Position numbers and translations under genes: made by a program
DNA from: Glo-17 sp964549735
GTDB lineage: Bacteria > Krumholzibacteriota > Krumholzibacteriia > LZORAL124-64-63
Reading direction: 5' to 3'
NCBI GenBank assembly: GCA_964549735.1
Contig: CAZJWO010000039.1
Span: 1 to 30,185 of the forward strand
Length of the DNA: 30,185 bases
In this document: piece by piece, positions 8,029-16,557 of the stretch
Numbering within the stretch: the first letter of the stretch is position 1
Layout of the letters: each line of letters opens with the position of its first letter
Notes under the pieces: generated by a model
The model's database searches: none
What the model was told of the DNA's origin: nothing
Seen by the model: only the letters and a program-made list of their open reading frames with translations

Positions 8029-8469
8029 CTAGCGTTCCGGCTCCATGCAGATTTCCATCAACACGCCGGCCGTGCTGCGCGGATGCAGGAAGACGATGCG
8101 CTTGCCGCCGGCGCCGACGCGCGGCGACTCGTCCAGCAGCTGCAGGCCGGCGTCGCGGCAGCGCTGCATCGCGGTTGCGATGTCGCGGGCGGCGAACGCG
8201 ATGTGGTGCAGGCCGGGGCCCTTCTTCGCGATGAAGCGGGCGATGTTGCAGTCGTCGCTCAGCGGCGCGAGCAGTTCGACATGGCCCAGGGCGCCGCGAC
8301 GGTCCAGCTTGAGCATCGCGACCTTGACCTGCTCGCTGGCGATCTCCTCGATGCGTTCGAGCTCAAGGCCCATCAGGTCGCGATACAGGACCAGGGCGGC
8401 GTCCAGATCAGTGACGGCGATGCCGATGTGATCGACGAAACCGGCGGCGCCGGGGGGCAGTTCGTTCAT
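8029..8469 (-). CDS. mce: Methylmalonyl-CoA epimerase
   Basis: This enzyme interconverts (2R)- and (2S)-methylmalonyl-CoA, linking methylmalonyl-CoA mutase to carboxylases and decarboxylases. The 146-residue protein has the family's normal length and the two-repeat vicinal-oxygen-chelate fold pattern. Metal-ligand positions are visible: His14 in VDHIGIAV, Gln47 in EIASEQVKVAML, His88/89 in GPGLHHIAF and Glu139 in GVLMEICM. The KKGPGLHHIAF block and the VELLAPL strand are characteristic of the epimerase rather than glyoxalase I. I use the internal ATG at 8467-8469, because AGGAG (8475-8479 on the complementary strand) is five bases before it; a start 12 codons upstream lacks such a site. It is divergent from the M29 peptidase and lies 1.5 kb from a methylmalonyl-CoA decarboxylase-type operon, which supports the assignment. 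Confidence 0.95.
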   Translation of the reverse strand: MNELPPGAAGFVDHIGIAVTDLDAALVLYRDLMGLELERIEEIASEQVKVAMLKLDRRGALGHVELLAPLSDDCNIARFIAKKGPGLHHIAFAARDIATAMQRCRDAGLQLLDESPRVGAGGKRIVFLHPRSTAGVLMEICMEPER

Positions 8470-8599
8470 GGCGGCTCCTGCGGGTAAAGGGCGTTCTCGG
8501 CGCAAAGAAATGGCCTGCCCGCGGTCCTGGCAAGCGCCGACGCTACCCGCGCGAAGGGCCGTCCCCAGCGGGCGGGCGGGCGCCGGCCGGCATCGCCGG

Positions 8600-8629
8600 T
8601 TGCCCGCGACGCGCCGCGTCGCTTATCTT
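8600..8629 (+). promoter_or_regulatory. Candidate sigma-70 promoter of the M29 aminopeptidase gene
   Basis: TTGCCC (8600-8605) and TATCTT (8624-8629) are separated by 18 bases, 47 bases before the ATG at 8677. Each box has four matches to consensus. It sits in the 207-base divergent region between the epimerase and aminopeptidase genes. I saw no equally good promoter for the epimerase. Confidence 0.4.
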
Positions 8630-8676
8630 CCCCAGCGAGCCGCGCCTGGACGCACCTTCACCGCCGGGAGGTTCTC

Positions 8677-9792
8677 ATGGACCCGCGCAATCACAAGCTC
8701 GCCAAGCAACTCATCAGCCACAGCGTCCGTCTGCAGCCGGGCGAGAAGATCTACCTCGAGCTCAAGGGCCTGCACGCGCTCGCCCTGGGCCAGGCCCTGG
8801 TCAAGGCCGCGACGGAGGCCGGCGGCGTCCCCTTCTGGTACTACAACGACGAGGAGCTCAGCCGCCAGTTCATCCGCCATGCCGGCCAGGCGCAGTTCCA
8901 GGCCTGGGGGAAGTTCCACCGGCCGATCATGGAAGCGGTCGACGCCTATATCGCCGTGCGCGGATCCACCAATCCCTACGATCTGGCCGACGTTCCCGCC
9001 GAGCGCCTGAAATGGCACGACCAGGCCTACTGGGACGAGGTCCACATCCCGGTGCGGCTGCAGAAGAAGTGGTGCGTGCTGCGGTATCCCAATCCCGCCA
9101 TGGCGCAGCTGGCCGAACAGCCGACCGAGGTCTTCGCCGACTTCTACTTCGACGTCTGCTGCCTCGACTACGCCAGGATGTCGCGGGCCATGGATCCGCT
9201 CGTCGCGCTGCTCGAACGCACCGACCGCGTGCGCATCGCCGGGCCGGGCACCGACCTCGAGTTCAGCATCAAGGGCATCGGCGTGGTCAAGTGCGACGGC
9301 GCGCGCAACATCCCCGACGGCGAGGTCTACACCGCGCCGGTGCGCGACAGCATGAACGGGGTCATCACCTACAACGCGGCGACGATGCGCGGCGGCGTGA
9401 AGTTCCAGAACATCCGCTTCGAGGTCGCGCACGGCAAGATCGTCAAGGCCGGCTGCGACGGCGACGAGCGCAAGCTCAACGAGCTGCTGGACGTCGATGA
9501 AGGCGCGCGCTACTTCGGCGAGTTCGCCCTCGGCGTCAATCCCTACATCACCAGGCCGATGCTCGACACGCTGTTCGACGAGAAGATCGGCGGCAGCTTC
9601 CACCTGACGCCGGGCAACGCGTACGCCTCGGCCAACAACGGCAACCGCTCCTCCCTGCACTGGGACATCGTCAGCATCCAGACGCCGGACTGGGGCGGCG
9701 GCGAGATCCTCTGCGACGGGGTCGTGGTCCGCAAGGACGGGCTTTTCGTGGTGCCGGAGCTGCAGGGCCTCAATCCCGAGAATCTGCGCTGA
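8677..9792 (+). CDS. M29-family metallo-aminopeptidase (AmpS/AmpT-like)
   Basis: This 371-residue cytosolic enzyme should remove N-terminal amino acids using two metal ions. The M29 metal ligands can be placed: Glu216 in NIPDGEVYTAP, Glu282 in FGEFALGVNPYI, His309 in SFHLTPGNAY, and His328/Asp330 in SLHWDIV. The C terminus carries the family strand GEILCDGVVVRKDGLFVV. Length is a little under the usual ~410 residues, mostly in the N-terminal half. GGGAGG at 8666-8671, five bases before the ATG, fixes the start. It stands alone between the divergent epimerase gene and the decarboxylase operon, which has its own promoter, so any functional link to acyl-CoA metabolism is doubtful. The downstream 9793-9838 stretch has a T6 run (from 9810) after GC-rich sequence, but no clean hairpin. 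Confidence 0.93.
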   Translation: MDPRNHKLAKQLISHSVRLQPGEKIYLELKGLHALALGQALVKAATEAGGVPFWYYNDEELSRQFIRHAGQAQFQAWGKFHRPIMEAVDAYIAVRGSTNPYDLADVPAERLKWHDQAYWDEVHIPVRLQKKWCVLRYPNPAMAQLAEQPTEVFADFYFDVCCLDYARMSRAMDPLVALLERTDRVRIAGPGTDLEFSIKGIGVVKCDGARNIPDGEVYTAPVRDSMNGVITYNAATMRGGVKFQNIRFEVAHGKIVKAGCDGDERKLNELLDVDEGARYFGEFALGVNPYITRPMLDTLFDEKIGGSFHLTPGNAYASANNGNRSSLHWDIVSIQTPDWGGGEILCDGVVVRKDGLFVVPELQGLNPENLR

Positions 9793-9838
9793 ACGGCGCG
9801 GCGCGGCGGTTTTTTCCGGCGCGGCGGCATCGTCGGGT

Positions 9839-9867
9839 TTGACATTGGCGGCGCGGTGCACCATATG
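9839..9867 (+). promoter_or_regulatory. Sigma-70 promoter of the decarboxylase operon
   Basis: A perfect -35 box TTGACA (9839-9844) is followed after 17 bases by CATATG (9862-9867), three matches to TATAAT. It is about 50 bases upstream of the first decarboxylase gene. The -10 box lies inside a 14-base perfect palindrome (9858-9871). Confidence 0.6.
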
Positions 9868-9871
9868 GTGC
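9858..9871. promoter_or_regulatory. 14-base palindrome over the -10 box, candidate operator
   Basis: GCACCATATGGTGC is a perfect 14-base inverted repeat with no spacer. It covers the -10 hexamer of the promoter ahead of mmdA, a position where a dimeric repressor would block RNA polymerase. No regulator gene stands next to it, so the binding protein is unknown. Confidence 0.5.
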
Positions 9872-9917
9872 CGGAACCGGCCGCTGCCGCGCCGATCGTG
9901 ACAGGAGTGGGGCGTTC

Positions 9918-11468
9918 ATGGCATCAGACAAGACCGATTGGCTCCAGAAGGAGAAGGATCGCCTATACAAGGGCGGGGGCGAGAAGCGCATCGTCCAGCA
10001 GCACCAGAAGGGCAAGCTGACCGCGCGCGAGCGCCTGGCGCTGCTGTTCGACGGCGACACGTTCCAGGAAATGCACCTGTTCATGAAGCACCGGTGCACC
10101 AATTTCGGTCTCGCCGGACAGGAGTTCCCCGGCGAGGGCGTGGTGACCGGCTACGGGTTGGTCGGCGGACGCCCGCTCTACGCGGCCAGCCAGGACTTCA
10201 CCGTCGCCGGCGGCGCCGTCGGCGAAGCGACCGCGAAGAAGATCTGCGAGATCCAGGATCAGGCGCTCAAGACCGGCGATCCGTTCGTCTTCATCAACGA
10301 TTCCGGCGGCGCGCGCATCCAGGAAGGCGTCGACTCGCTGGCGGGCTACGGCCAGATCTTCTACCGCAACATCGCGCTCTCGGGCGTGGTCCCCCAGATC
10401 TGCATCATCGCGGGACCCTGCGCGGGCGGCGCGTGCTACTCGCCGGCGCTGACGGATTTCGTGATCCAGGTCCAGGGCATCGGGCAGATGTTCATCACCG
10501 GGCCTCTGGTCATCGAGCAGGTCACCGGCGAGAAGGTCTCGGCCGAGGATCTGGGCGGCGCGATGAGCCATGCCCGCTTCTCGGGCGTGACCCATTTCGT
10601 GGCGCAGACCGAGGAGGAGGCCTTCGCGATCTGCAAGCGTCTGCTCGGCTTCCTGCCCAGCAACAACACCGACGATCCGCCGTTCTATCCCGAGCTGCAC
10701 GAGGACGTCGTCGGGCCCAACCCGGCGCTCAACGGGATCGTGCCGGAGAATCCGCGCGAAGCCTACGACATGCACCAGGTCATCCTCGGGGTCGTGGACC
10801 GCGCCGATTTCCTCGAGGTCCAGCGCGACTTCGCGCCGAACCTGATCATCGGCTTCGGGCGCATCGGCGGCTCGACGGTGGGGATCATCGCCAACAACTC
10901 GCAGTACAAGGCGGGCGTCCTGGACATCGACAGCAGTTGCAAGGGTTCGCGGTTCATCCGCTTCTGCAACGCGTTCAACATCCCGCTCCTGACCTTCGTC
11001 GACGTGCCCGGGTTCTTGCCCGGCGTCCAGCAGGAGTACGGCGGCATCATCCGCCATGGCGCCAAGATGCTGTTCGCCTACGGCGCCTCGACCGTGCCCA
11101 AGATCACGATCGTCACGCGCAAGGCCTACGGCGGCGCCTACCTCGCGATGTGCGGCAAGAGCATGGGTGCCGATCGCGTCGCGGCCTGGCCGTCCGGCGA
11201 GATCGCCGTGATGGGCGCCGAAGGCGCGGTCAACGTGCTCTACCGCAAGGAGATCGAGGAGGCGGAGAAGCCGGCCGAGATGCGGCAAGCCAAGATCAAG
11301 GAATACACCGAGCTGTTCGCCAATCCGTACGTCGCCGCCGGGCGCGGCATGATCGATGACGTCATCGAGCCGGCCGAGACCCGTCTCTACGTCGCGCAGG
11401 CCCTCGAGGTGCTGAAGGCCAAGCGGGAGATGCGGCCGCAGAAGAAGCACGGCCTGATTCCGCTGTGA
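9918..11468 (+). CDS. mmdA: Methylmalonyl-CoA decarboxylase alpha subunit (carboxyltransferase)
   Basis: This 516-residue biotin-dependent carboxyltransferase moves the carboxyl group from an acyl-CoA, most likely methylmalonyl-CoA, to the biotin carrier. The two crotonase-like halves are complete: the N half has GEGVVTGYGLVGGRPLYAASQDFTV and INDSGGARIQEGVDSL plus the oxyanion loop IAGPCAGGACYSPALTDF; the C half has VDVPGFLPGVQQEYGGIIRHGAKML and RKAYGGAYLAMCGKSMGAD. Sequence alone cannot separate it from propionyl-CoA carboxylase beta, but the operon contains a Na+-pump membrane subunit and no biotin carboxylase, so the decarboxylase is the better call; glutaconyl-CoA would be an alternative substrate. 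ATG 9918 follows AGGAG (9903-9907). It is the first gene of a four-gene operon. Confidence 0.92.
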   Translation: MASDKTDWLQKEKDRLYKGGGEKRIVQQHQKGKLTARERLALLFDGDTFQEMHLFMKHRCTNFGLAGQEFPGEGVVTGYGLVGGRPLYAASQDFTVAGGAVGEATAKKICEIQDQALKTGDPFVFINDSGGARIQEGVDSLAGYGQIFYRNIALSGVVPQICIIAGPCAGGACYSPALTDFVIQVQGIGQMFITGPLVIEQVTGEKVSAEDLGGAMSHARFSGVTHFVAQTEEEAFAICKRLLGFLPSNNTDDPPFYPELHEDVVGPNPALNGIVPENPREAYDMHQVILGVVDRADFLEVQRDFAPNLIIGFGRIGGSTVGIIANNSQYKAGVLDIDSSCKGSRFIRFCNAFNIPLLTFVDVPGFLPGVQQEYGGIIRHGAKMLFAYGASTVPKITIVTRKAYGGAYLAMCGKSMGADRVAAWPSGEIAVMGAEGAVNVLYRKEIEEAEKPAEMRQAKIKEYTELFANPYVAAGRGMIDDVIEPAETRLYVAQALEVLKAKREMRPQKKHGLIPL

Positions 11469-11489
11469 CGGCGATGAAGGATCCAACGC

Positions 11490-12473
11490 ATGTCTAGCCG
11501 AAACGGTGGGAACCGGCTGCGGCGGCCGGCAGGTCGGACGGTCCGGACGGCGGCGGCCGGCGTGGTCGCCGTCTTGTCCCTGCTCGTGGCCGCTACCGCG
11601 GGCGCCGGACCGGACACGGATCCGCCAGTTGACGAGCCGTCCGCCGCCGTGCCGGCAGCCGCAGCGACGGCGCCACCGCCGGTCGCGACGAGCACGGCGC
11701 GCGGGGCCATCCGGACGTCGCTCGAGGATCTCGTGACGCGGAGCGCGGCCGTCAATCGAGCCTACGAGCCGTTCCGGCGGCGGATTCCGGCTGACCCGGC
11801 GGCCTGGGAGGGCATGCAAGCGTTGCATGATGCGCTGGCCGAGGTCGCCAGCACGTCGTTGCAGCTGCGCGACCGGGCGCGCGCCCTGCAGGCTCAAGCA
11901 GGCTTCCAGCCGGCCGTGCGACGGGGCGAACTGCGCCGGCGGCTGGCCGCGGTCGACAGCCTTGCGGCCGCCGCGGGGCGAGCCGCCGCACGAGATTGGC
12001 GCGGGCAGTTGCCGGACGATCCCGAGGAGGCGCGCCTGCGGCTCGGCGTGCTCGCGGGTCAGACCAAGACGCTGGCCGATCGCACCGTGGCCGCGGCCAA
12101 CGAGCTGGCCTACGCTCTGGACGTGACCGAGGGCGTCAATACGCGATCCTTGAACCTGTCGCTCATCGGCATCATCGTCGTGTTCGCGGTCCTGTCCTTG
12201 ATCGCCGGCGTCGTCTCGTCCGTGCGACGGCTCGATGATCGCTGGCAGCTGCAGGAGCAGGAGCATGCCCGCGCGGCTTCGCGGAAAGAGCCGACGATCG
12301 ACTCGACGACGCTCGTCTTGATCGCCGCCGCCTGCACCACGGTCGTCGCCGGGCGTTTCCGGATCCGGCGCATCAGACGCCTGCTGTCGCCCGCGACGAA
12401 GCGGACGCCCTGGTCCGCCCAGGGCCGTCTCATCCTGCAAGGTTCCCATGACATCGGCCGCAAACATGTTTGA
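11490..12473 (+). CDS. oadG: OadG-like delta/gamma subunit of the Na+-pumping decarboxylase, with long N-terminal region
   Basis: The C-terminal ~110 residues carry the features of sodium-pump decarboxylase gamma/delta subunits: a membrane helix (about 216-240, SLIGIIVVFAVLSLIAGVV), a charged linker, and IDSTTLVLIAAACTTVVAGRFRIRRIRRL followed by TPWSAQGRLILQGSH. Such subunits anchor and stabilise the complex and are usually only ~80-150 residues. This one has 327. The extra N-terminal part starts with a basic, hydrophobic stretch (about 9-40) that is a signal peptide or first membrane helix, a Pro/Ala-rich linker, and a ~140-residue Ala/Arg/Leu-rich helical region that would lie in the periplasm. 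AAGG (11477-11480) precedes the ATG. It lies between the carboxyltransferase and biotin-carrier genes, which secures the assignment despite weak sequence conservation in this family. Confidence 0.82.
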   Translation: MSSRNGGNRLRRPAGRTVRTAAAGVVAVLSLLVAATAGAGPDTDPPVDEPSAAVPAAAATAPPPVATSTARGAIRTSLEDLVTRSAAVNRAYEPFRRRIPADPAAWEGMQALHDALAEVASTSLQLRDRARALQAQAGFQPAVRRGELRRRLAAVDSLAAAAGRAAARDWRGQLPDDPEEARLRLGVLAGQTKTLADRTVAAANELAYALDVTEGVNTRSLNLSLIGIIVVFAVLSLIAGVVSSVRRLDDRWQLQEQEHARAASRKEPTIDSTTLVLIAAACTTVVAGRFRIRRIRRLLSPATKRTPWSAQGRLILQGSHDIGRKHV

Positions 12474-12512
12474 GTCGCCAGACCGCGCGCATCGCCCGCA
12501 GGGGAGAGGATC

Positions 12513-12911
12513 ATGAAGCTGAAGATCACCGTTCACGGCGTCGCCTATGAAGTGGATGTCGAGATCCTGGACGTCGAGCACGATTTCCTGCAGGCGAGCC
12601 CGTTGCCGCCGGTGATGCACCATGCCAGCGCGGCGCCGATGGCGGCGCCCGCGGCCGTGCCGGCCGCGCCGCGACCGGCTTCCGGGGCCGGCGGGCCGAC
12701 GGCCAACGTGCTGAGCCCCATCGCGGGCACCGTGCTGGAGATCAAGTGCAAGGCTGGCGACACGGTCAAGAACGGTCAGGAGCTGCTGGTCATCGAGGCC
12801 ATGAAGATGGAGACCGCGATCTCGTCCCATCGCGACGGCACGGTCAAGCGGGTCGCCGTGGCGGCCGGCGACAGCGTGCGCGAGAACGAGCTGCTGGTCG
12901 AGTTCGAATAG
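12513..12911 (+). CDS. mmdC: Biotin carboxyl carrier subunit of the decarboxylase
   Basis: This 132-residue protein carries the covalently bound biotin that shuttles CO2 from the carboxyltransferase to the membrane beta subunit. The C-terminal biotinyl domain (about residues 63-132) has the biotinylation motif EAMKMET with the acceptor Lys98, preceded by SPIAGTVLEIKCKAGDTV and followed by the mirror-half GTVKRVAVAAGDSV. A flexible Pro/Ala-rich linker (about 38-60) joins it to a small N-terminal strand region (MKLKITVHGVAYEVDVEIL) typical of these decarboxylase carriers. GAGAGG just before the ATG at 12513 sets the start. It lies 39 bases after the OadG-like gene and 14 before the beta-subunit gene. 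Symbol by analogy to Veillonella MmdC. Confidence 0.94.
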   Translation: MKLKITVHGVAYEVDVEILDVEHDFLQASPLPPVMHHASAAPMAAPAAVPAAPRPASGAGGPTANVLSPIAGTVLEIKCKAGDTVKNGQELLVIEAMKMETAISSHRDGTVKRVAVAAGDSVRENELLVEFE

Positions 12912-12925
12912 GCGAGCGGACGAAC

Positions 12926-14056
12926 ATGGACGCGTTCCTGGATTTCCTGCAAGTCGGCATCGTCGGCAACTTCGCCTGGGGCAATCTGACCATGCTGCTG
13001 GTCGGCAGCATATTCATCTACCTGGGCGTCGCCAAGGACTACGAGCCGCTGCTGCTGGTGCCGATCGGCTTCGGCATGCTGGTCGGCAACATCCCGCTGG
13101 CTCCGGGCATGAACATCGGCATCTACGAACAGGGCAGCGTCCTGAACATCCTCTACAACGGCGTGACCCAGGGCTGGTATCCCTCGCTCATCTTCCTCGG
13201 CATCGGCGCGATGACGGACTTCTCTTGCATGCTCTCGAATCCGCGCTTGATCCTGCTGGGCGCCGCCGCCCAGGCCGGCATCTTCCTGACCTTCCTCGGC
13301 TCGCTCGCGCTCGGCTTCCCGATGAAGGAAGCCGCGGCGATCGGCATCATCGGCGGCGCCGACGGGCCGACCGCCATCTTCCTGAGCAGCCAGCTCGCGC
13401 CGCACCTGCTGGGCGCGATCGCCGTCGCGGCCTATTCCTACATGGCGCTGGTGCCGGTCATCCAGCCCCCGATCATCAAACTGCTCACCACCCCCCGCGA
13501 GCGCCTGATCCGCATGAAGCCGTCGCGACCGGTCAGCAAGCGGGTGCGCATCATGTTCCCCATCCTGGCGTTCCTGCTCTGCGCCAGCATCGCGCCCGGC
13601 GCGATCTCCCTGCTCGGCTTCCTGTTCTTCGGCAACCTGCTGAAGGAATGCGGCGTGACCGAACGGCTCGCCAAGACGGCGCGCGGACCCTTCATCGATA
13701 TGGTCACGATCCTGCTCGGGCTCTGCGTCGGCGCCAGCACGGACGCCAGCCGCTTCTTGACGCAGCAGTCGATCTACATCTTCATCCTGGGCGCGGTGAG
13801 CTTCGGGGTGGCGACCGCCGCCGGCGTCCTGTTCGCGAAGCTCATCAATCTGTTCACGCGCGACAAGATCAACCCGATCATCGGCGCGGCGGGAGTCTCG
13901 GCGGTGCCGGACTCGGCGCGCGTCTGCCAGATGGTCGGCGCGCAGGCAGACCCTCAGAACTTCCTGATCATGCACGCGATGGCGCCGAACGTGGCGGGGG
14001 TCATCGGCTCGGCGGTGGCGGCCGGCGTCTTCCTGTCGACCTTCGTGCTCTCCTGA
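12926..14056 (+). CDS. mmdB: Na+-translocating decarboxylase beta subunit (OadB/MmdB/GcdB)
   Basis: This 376-residue integral membrane protein decarboxylates carboxybiotin and couples it to Na+ export. About nine or ten helices are visible. The two ion-path motifs known from oxaloacetate decarboxylase beta are intact: GGADGPTAIFLSSQLAP, holding the essential aspartate, and NPIIGAAGVSAVPDSARVCQ, with the Asn, Ser and Arg positions shown to matter in OadB. The N terminus reads GNFAWGNLTMLLVGSIFIYLGV, standard for the family, and the C terminus ends MHAMAPNVAGVIGSAVAAGVF. The ribosome site before ATG 12926 is weak, suggesting coupling to the upstream carrier gene. It is the last gene of the operon; its TGA lies within a hairpin shared with the convergent kinase gene. 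Confidence 0.95.
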   Translation: MDAFLDFLQVGIVGNFAWGNLTMLLVGSIFIYLGVAKDYEPLLLVPIGFGMLVGNIPLAPGMNIGIYEQGSVLNILYNGVTQGWYPSLIFLGIGAMTDFSCMLSNPRLILLGAAAQAGIFLTFLGSLALGFPMKEAAAIGIIGGADGPTAIFLSSQLAPHLLGAIAVAAYSYMALVPVIQPPIIKLLTTPRERLIRMKPSRPVSKRVRIMFPILAFLLCASIAPGAISLLGFLFFGNLLKECGVTERLAKTARGPFIDMVTILLGLCVGASTDASRFLTQQSIYIFILGAVSFGVATAAGVLFAKLINLFTRDKINPIIGAAGVSAVPDSARVCQMVGAQADPQNFLIMHAMAPNVAGVIGSAVAAGVFLSTFVLS

Positions 14057-14072
14057 GCCGCGAGGCGGCTCA
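14054..14072. terminator. Hairpin spanning both convergent stop codons
   Basis: An 8-bp perfect stem, TGAGCCGC/GCGGCTCA, with a GAG loop lies exactly between the convergent mmdB and kinase genes. Its first three bases are the TGA of mmdB and its last three, read on the other strand, the TGA of the kinase gene. No T tract follows on either strand, so it is probably a transcript 3'-end structure or factor-assisted bidirectional terminator. Confidence 0.5.
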
Positions 14073-15464
14073 AGCGCGGCCTTCCTTGAACTTGGTTTCG
14101 CGGCGCAGGGCCGACTTGACCGCGGCGACGAGCCGGCTCGGCGTGAACGGCTTGGCCAGGGCGCCGTCGATCTGCAGCCGCTCGACCTCATCGGCCAGGA
14201 TGCCCTCCGGATGCCCCGACATCAGGATGACCGGCATGCGTGGACGGTAGCGCCGGATCTCGGCGATGACTTCGCGGCCGTCCAATCCCCGCAGGAACTG
14301 GTCGGTCAGCAGCAGGTCGTAGGCTCCGGGGTCGGCGACGAACGCGGCCACGGCCCGGGCGCCGTCCGAGAACGACGTCACCTGCATGCCCGAGCGCTGC
14401 AGGCACGTACGCACCGTGTCGGCCACCATGTCGTCGTCCTCGAGCAGCAGGATGTGGGGGTTGCGCGGGATCTGCTCCAGTTTCGCCGGCGGGACGGCGA
14501 GGGCGGCCGGCGCTTCGTAGGCGGTCGCCGCCGGCCCGGCGGCCGCGGTCTGACCGCCGGCGGCCGCCGCCAGACCGGGCGGCTGCGGCGCGGCCGGCTG
14601 CCGCCGGGCGATGACCGGGAAATAGATGTCGAAGCGCGAACCGTGGCCGGGCAGGCTGCTCGGCACGGTCGCGCCCTCGTTGGCGGCCAGCAGGCGCGAG
14701 ACCATCGTCAGCCCGAGTCCCGCGCCGCGGCGCGGCGTGCGCGCGCTGAAGTACGGTTCGAAGATGCGCTTGAGCGTATCGGCGTCCATGCCGCGACCGT
14801 TGTCCGCCACGCTGAGCTTGACGTAGCTGCCCGGCGCCAGATCGCGCGGCGTGGCCGGCAAGATCTCGGAGACGTCGCAGGGCGCCAACGTGATCGTGAT
14901 GCGTCCGCGCCGCCTGTACATCGCATGGTGCGCGTTGCTGCACAGGCTCATGAGCACCTGCTGCACCTGGGTGGCGCTGGCCAGGACCGGGCCGCACGCC
15001 GGATCCAACTCGGTCTCGATCCGTACCGTGTCGGGCAGGATGTCCCGCAGGAGCTTGACCGTCGACCGCACCACGGAGTGCAGGCGCAACGGCTGGCGAT
15101 CGTGATCGACTTCGCGCTGGTAGCTGTCGATCTCGCGGCTGAGTTCGGCCGCGGCTTCGCCCGCTTGCACCACCTGGCCCAGGCTCTGCCACGCCGGCGT
15201 ATCGGGCGCGGTCTTTTCGCGCGCCAGGCGCGCGTGGCCGATGACGACCGACAGCAGGTTGTTGAGGTTGTGCATGATGCTGCCGCTGAGGATGCCGAGC
15301 GCCTCCATCCGCTGGGCGCGCTGGAGCTGCTGGCGGAGGTTGGCGGCGTCTTCCTGCGGCGACGCGCCGAAACGCCGCCGATGCCAGCGCCAGCCGAGCC
15401 AGACGCCGGCCGTCAGGCCGGCTGCCAGGCCCAGAGCGCAAGCCAACAACGCGGGGTTCGGCAT
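14070..15464 (-). CDS. Membrane-anchored hybrid histidine kinase with C-terminal receiver domain
   Basis: This 464-residue protein has one N-terminal membrane helix (about 4-26) and almost no periplasmic part, so it likely senses in the membrane or cytosol. Next come the dimerisation/phosphoacceptor domain with His65 (GSIMHNLNNLLSVV), an ATPase domain with N box around Asn178 (LMSLCSNAHHAM), G1 DNGRGM (221-226) and G2 GAGLGL (247-252), a Pro/Ala-rich linker (about 288-334), and a receiver domain with acidic pocket EDDD (342-345), phospho-acceptor Asp388 and Lys438. I choose the ATG at 15462-15464, preceded by AGGGGTG; ATG at 15503 is possible, and one at 15524 is unlikely because it lies within the -10 box. 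Target genes are unknown; the adjacent decarboxylase operon and the sigma-54 activator at 19477 are candidates only by position. Confidence 0.9.
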   Translation of the reverse strand: MPNPALLACALGLAAGLTAGVWLGWRWHRRRFGASPQEDAANLRQQLQRAQRMEALGILSGSIMHNLNNLLSVVIGHARLAREKTAPDTPAWQSLGQVVQAGEAAAELSREIDSYQREVDHDRQPLRLHSVVRSTVKLLRDILPDTVRIETELDPACGPVLASATQVQQVLMSLCSNAHHAMYRRRGRITITLAPCDVSEILPATPRDLAPGSYVKLSVADNGRGMDADTLKRIFEPYFSARTPRRGAGLGLTMVSRLLAANEGATVPSSLPGHGSRFDIYFPVIARRQPAAPQPPGLAAAAGGQTAAAGPAATAYEAPAALAVPPAKLEQIPRNPHILLLEDDDMVADTVRTCLQRSGMQVTSFSDGARAVAAFVADPGAYDLLLTDQFLRGLDGREVIAEIRRYRPRMPVILMSGHPEGILADEVERLQIDGALAKPFTPSRLVAAVKSALRRETKFKEGRA

Positions 15465-15519
15465 GCTGGACACCCCTAGGATCGTGACGGGGACGGAAGC
15501 CATCGCACGCCCCCAGACA

Positions 15520-15528
15520 ATCATAGCA
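15520..15528 (-). promoter_or_regulatory. Extended -10 promoter of the kinase gene
   Basis: On the minus strand TGC TATGAT forms an extended -10 element: TG one base before a hexamer with five matches to TATAAT. Transcription would start near 15513, giving a leader of about 50 bases before the preferred ATG at 15464. No good -35 box is visible, as is usual for extended -10 promoters. Confidence 0.5.
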
Positions 15529-15643
15529 CGAATGACGAGGCACGGACACGGTCAGATTGCTGCCGAATTCCGCCGACGCGGCTAAGCTGTGCCGCCAACG
15601 GAGCGGTGCGCACCGCCGGCAATGAAACGGGAGGATTCCAACA

Positions 15644-16426
<783 letters not shown>

Positions 16427-16557
16427 CGACACGCCTGCGCGCGCGAAAGGCGGGCCGAATCGGCGGCGGCATGCCAACTTTCATTTTCGCGGGCCTGCCC
16501 CGTTGATTATGTTTGGCGGGCTGCCGCAATCCATTCCTACCGCGCGAGGTGGTGTCC

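Noticed and set aside
9800..9828. GGCGCGGCGG-T6-GGCGCGGCGG as an intrinsic terminator after the M29 peptidase
   Set aside because: The two GC blocks are direct, not inverted, repeats, so they do not form a stem before the T run.
9963..12830. 955-residue open frame on the minus strand
   Set aside because: It runs antisense through mmdA, oadG and the biotin-carrier gene, has no family motif, and is the usual product of G+C-rich third-position bias.
15522..15524. Upstream ATG as start of the hybrid kinase
   Set aside because: On the minus strand this ATG lies inside the extended -10 element TGCTATGAT, has no ribosome site and would be outside the transcript.
16442..16491. CGCGAAA/TTTCGCG inverted repeat as promoter or terminator of the oxidoreductase operon
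   Set aside because: The arms are only 7 bases with a 36-base loop, no T run and no recognisable -35/-10 pair; too weak to call.
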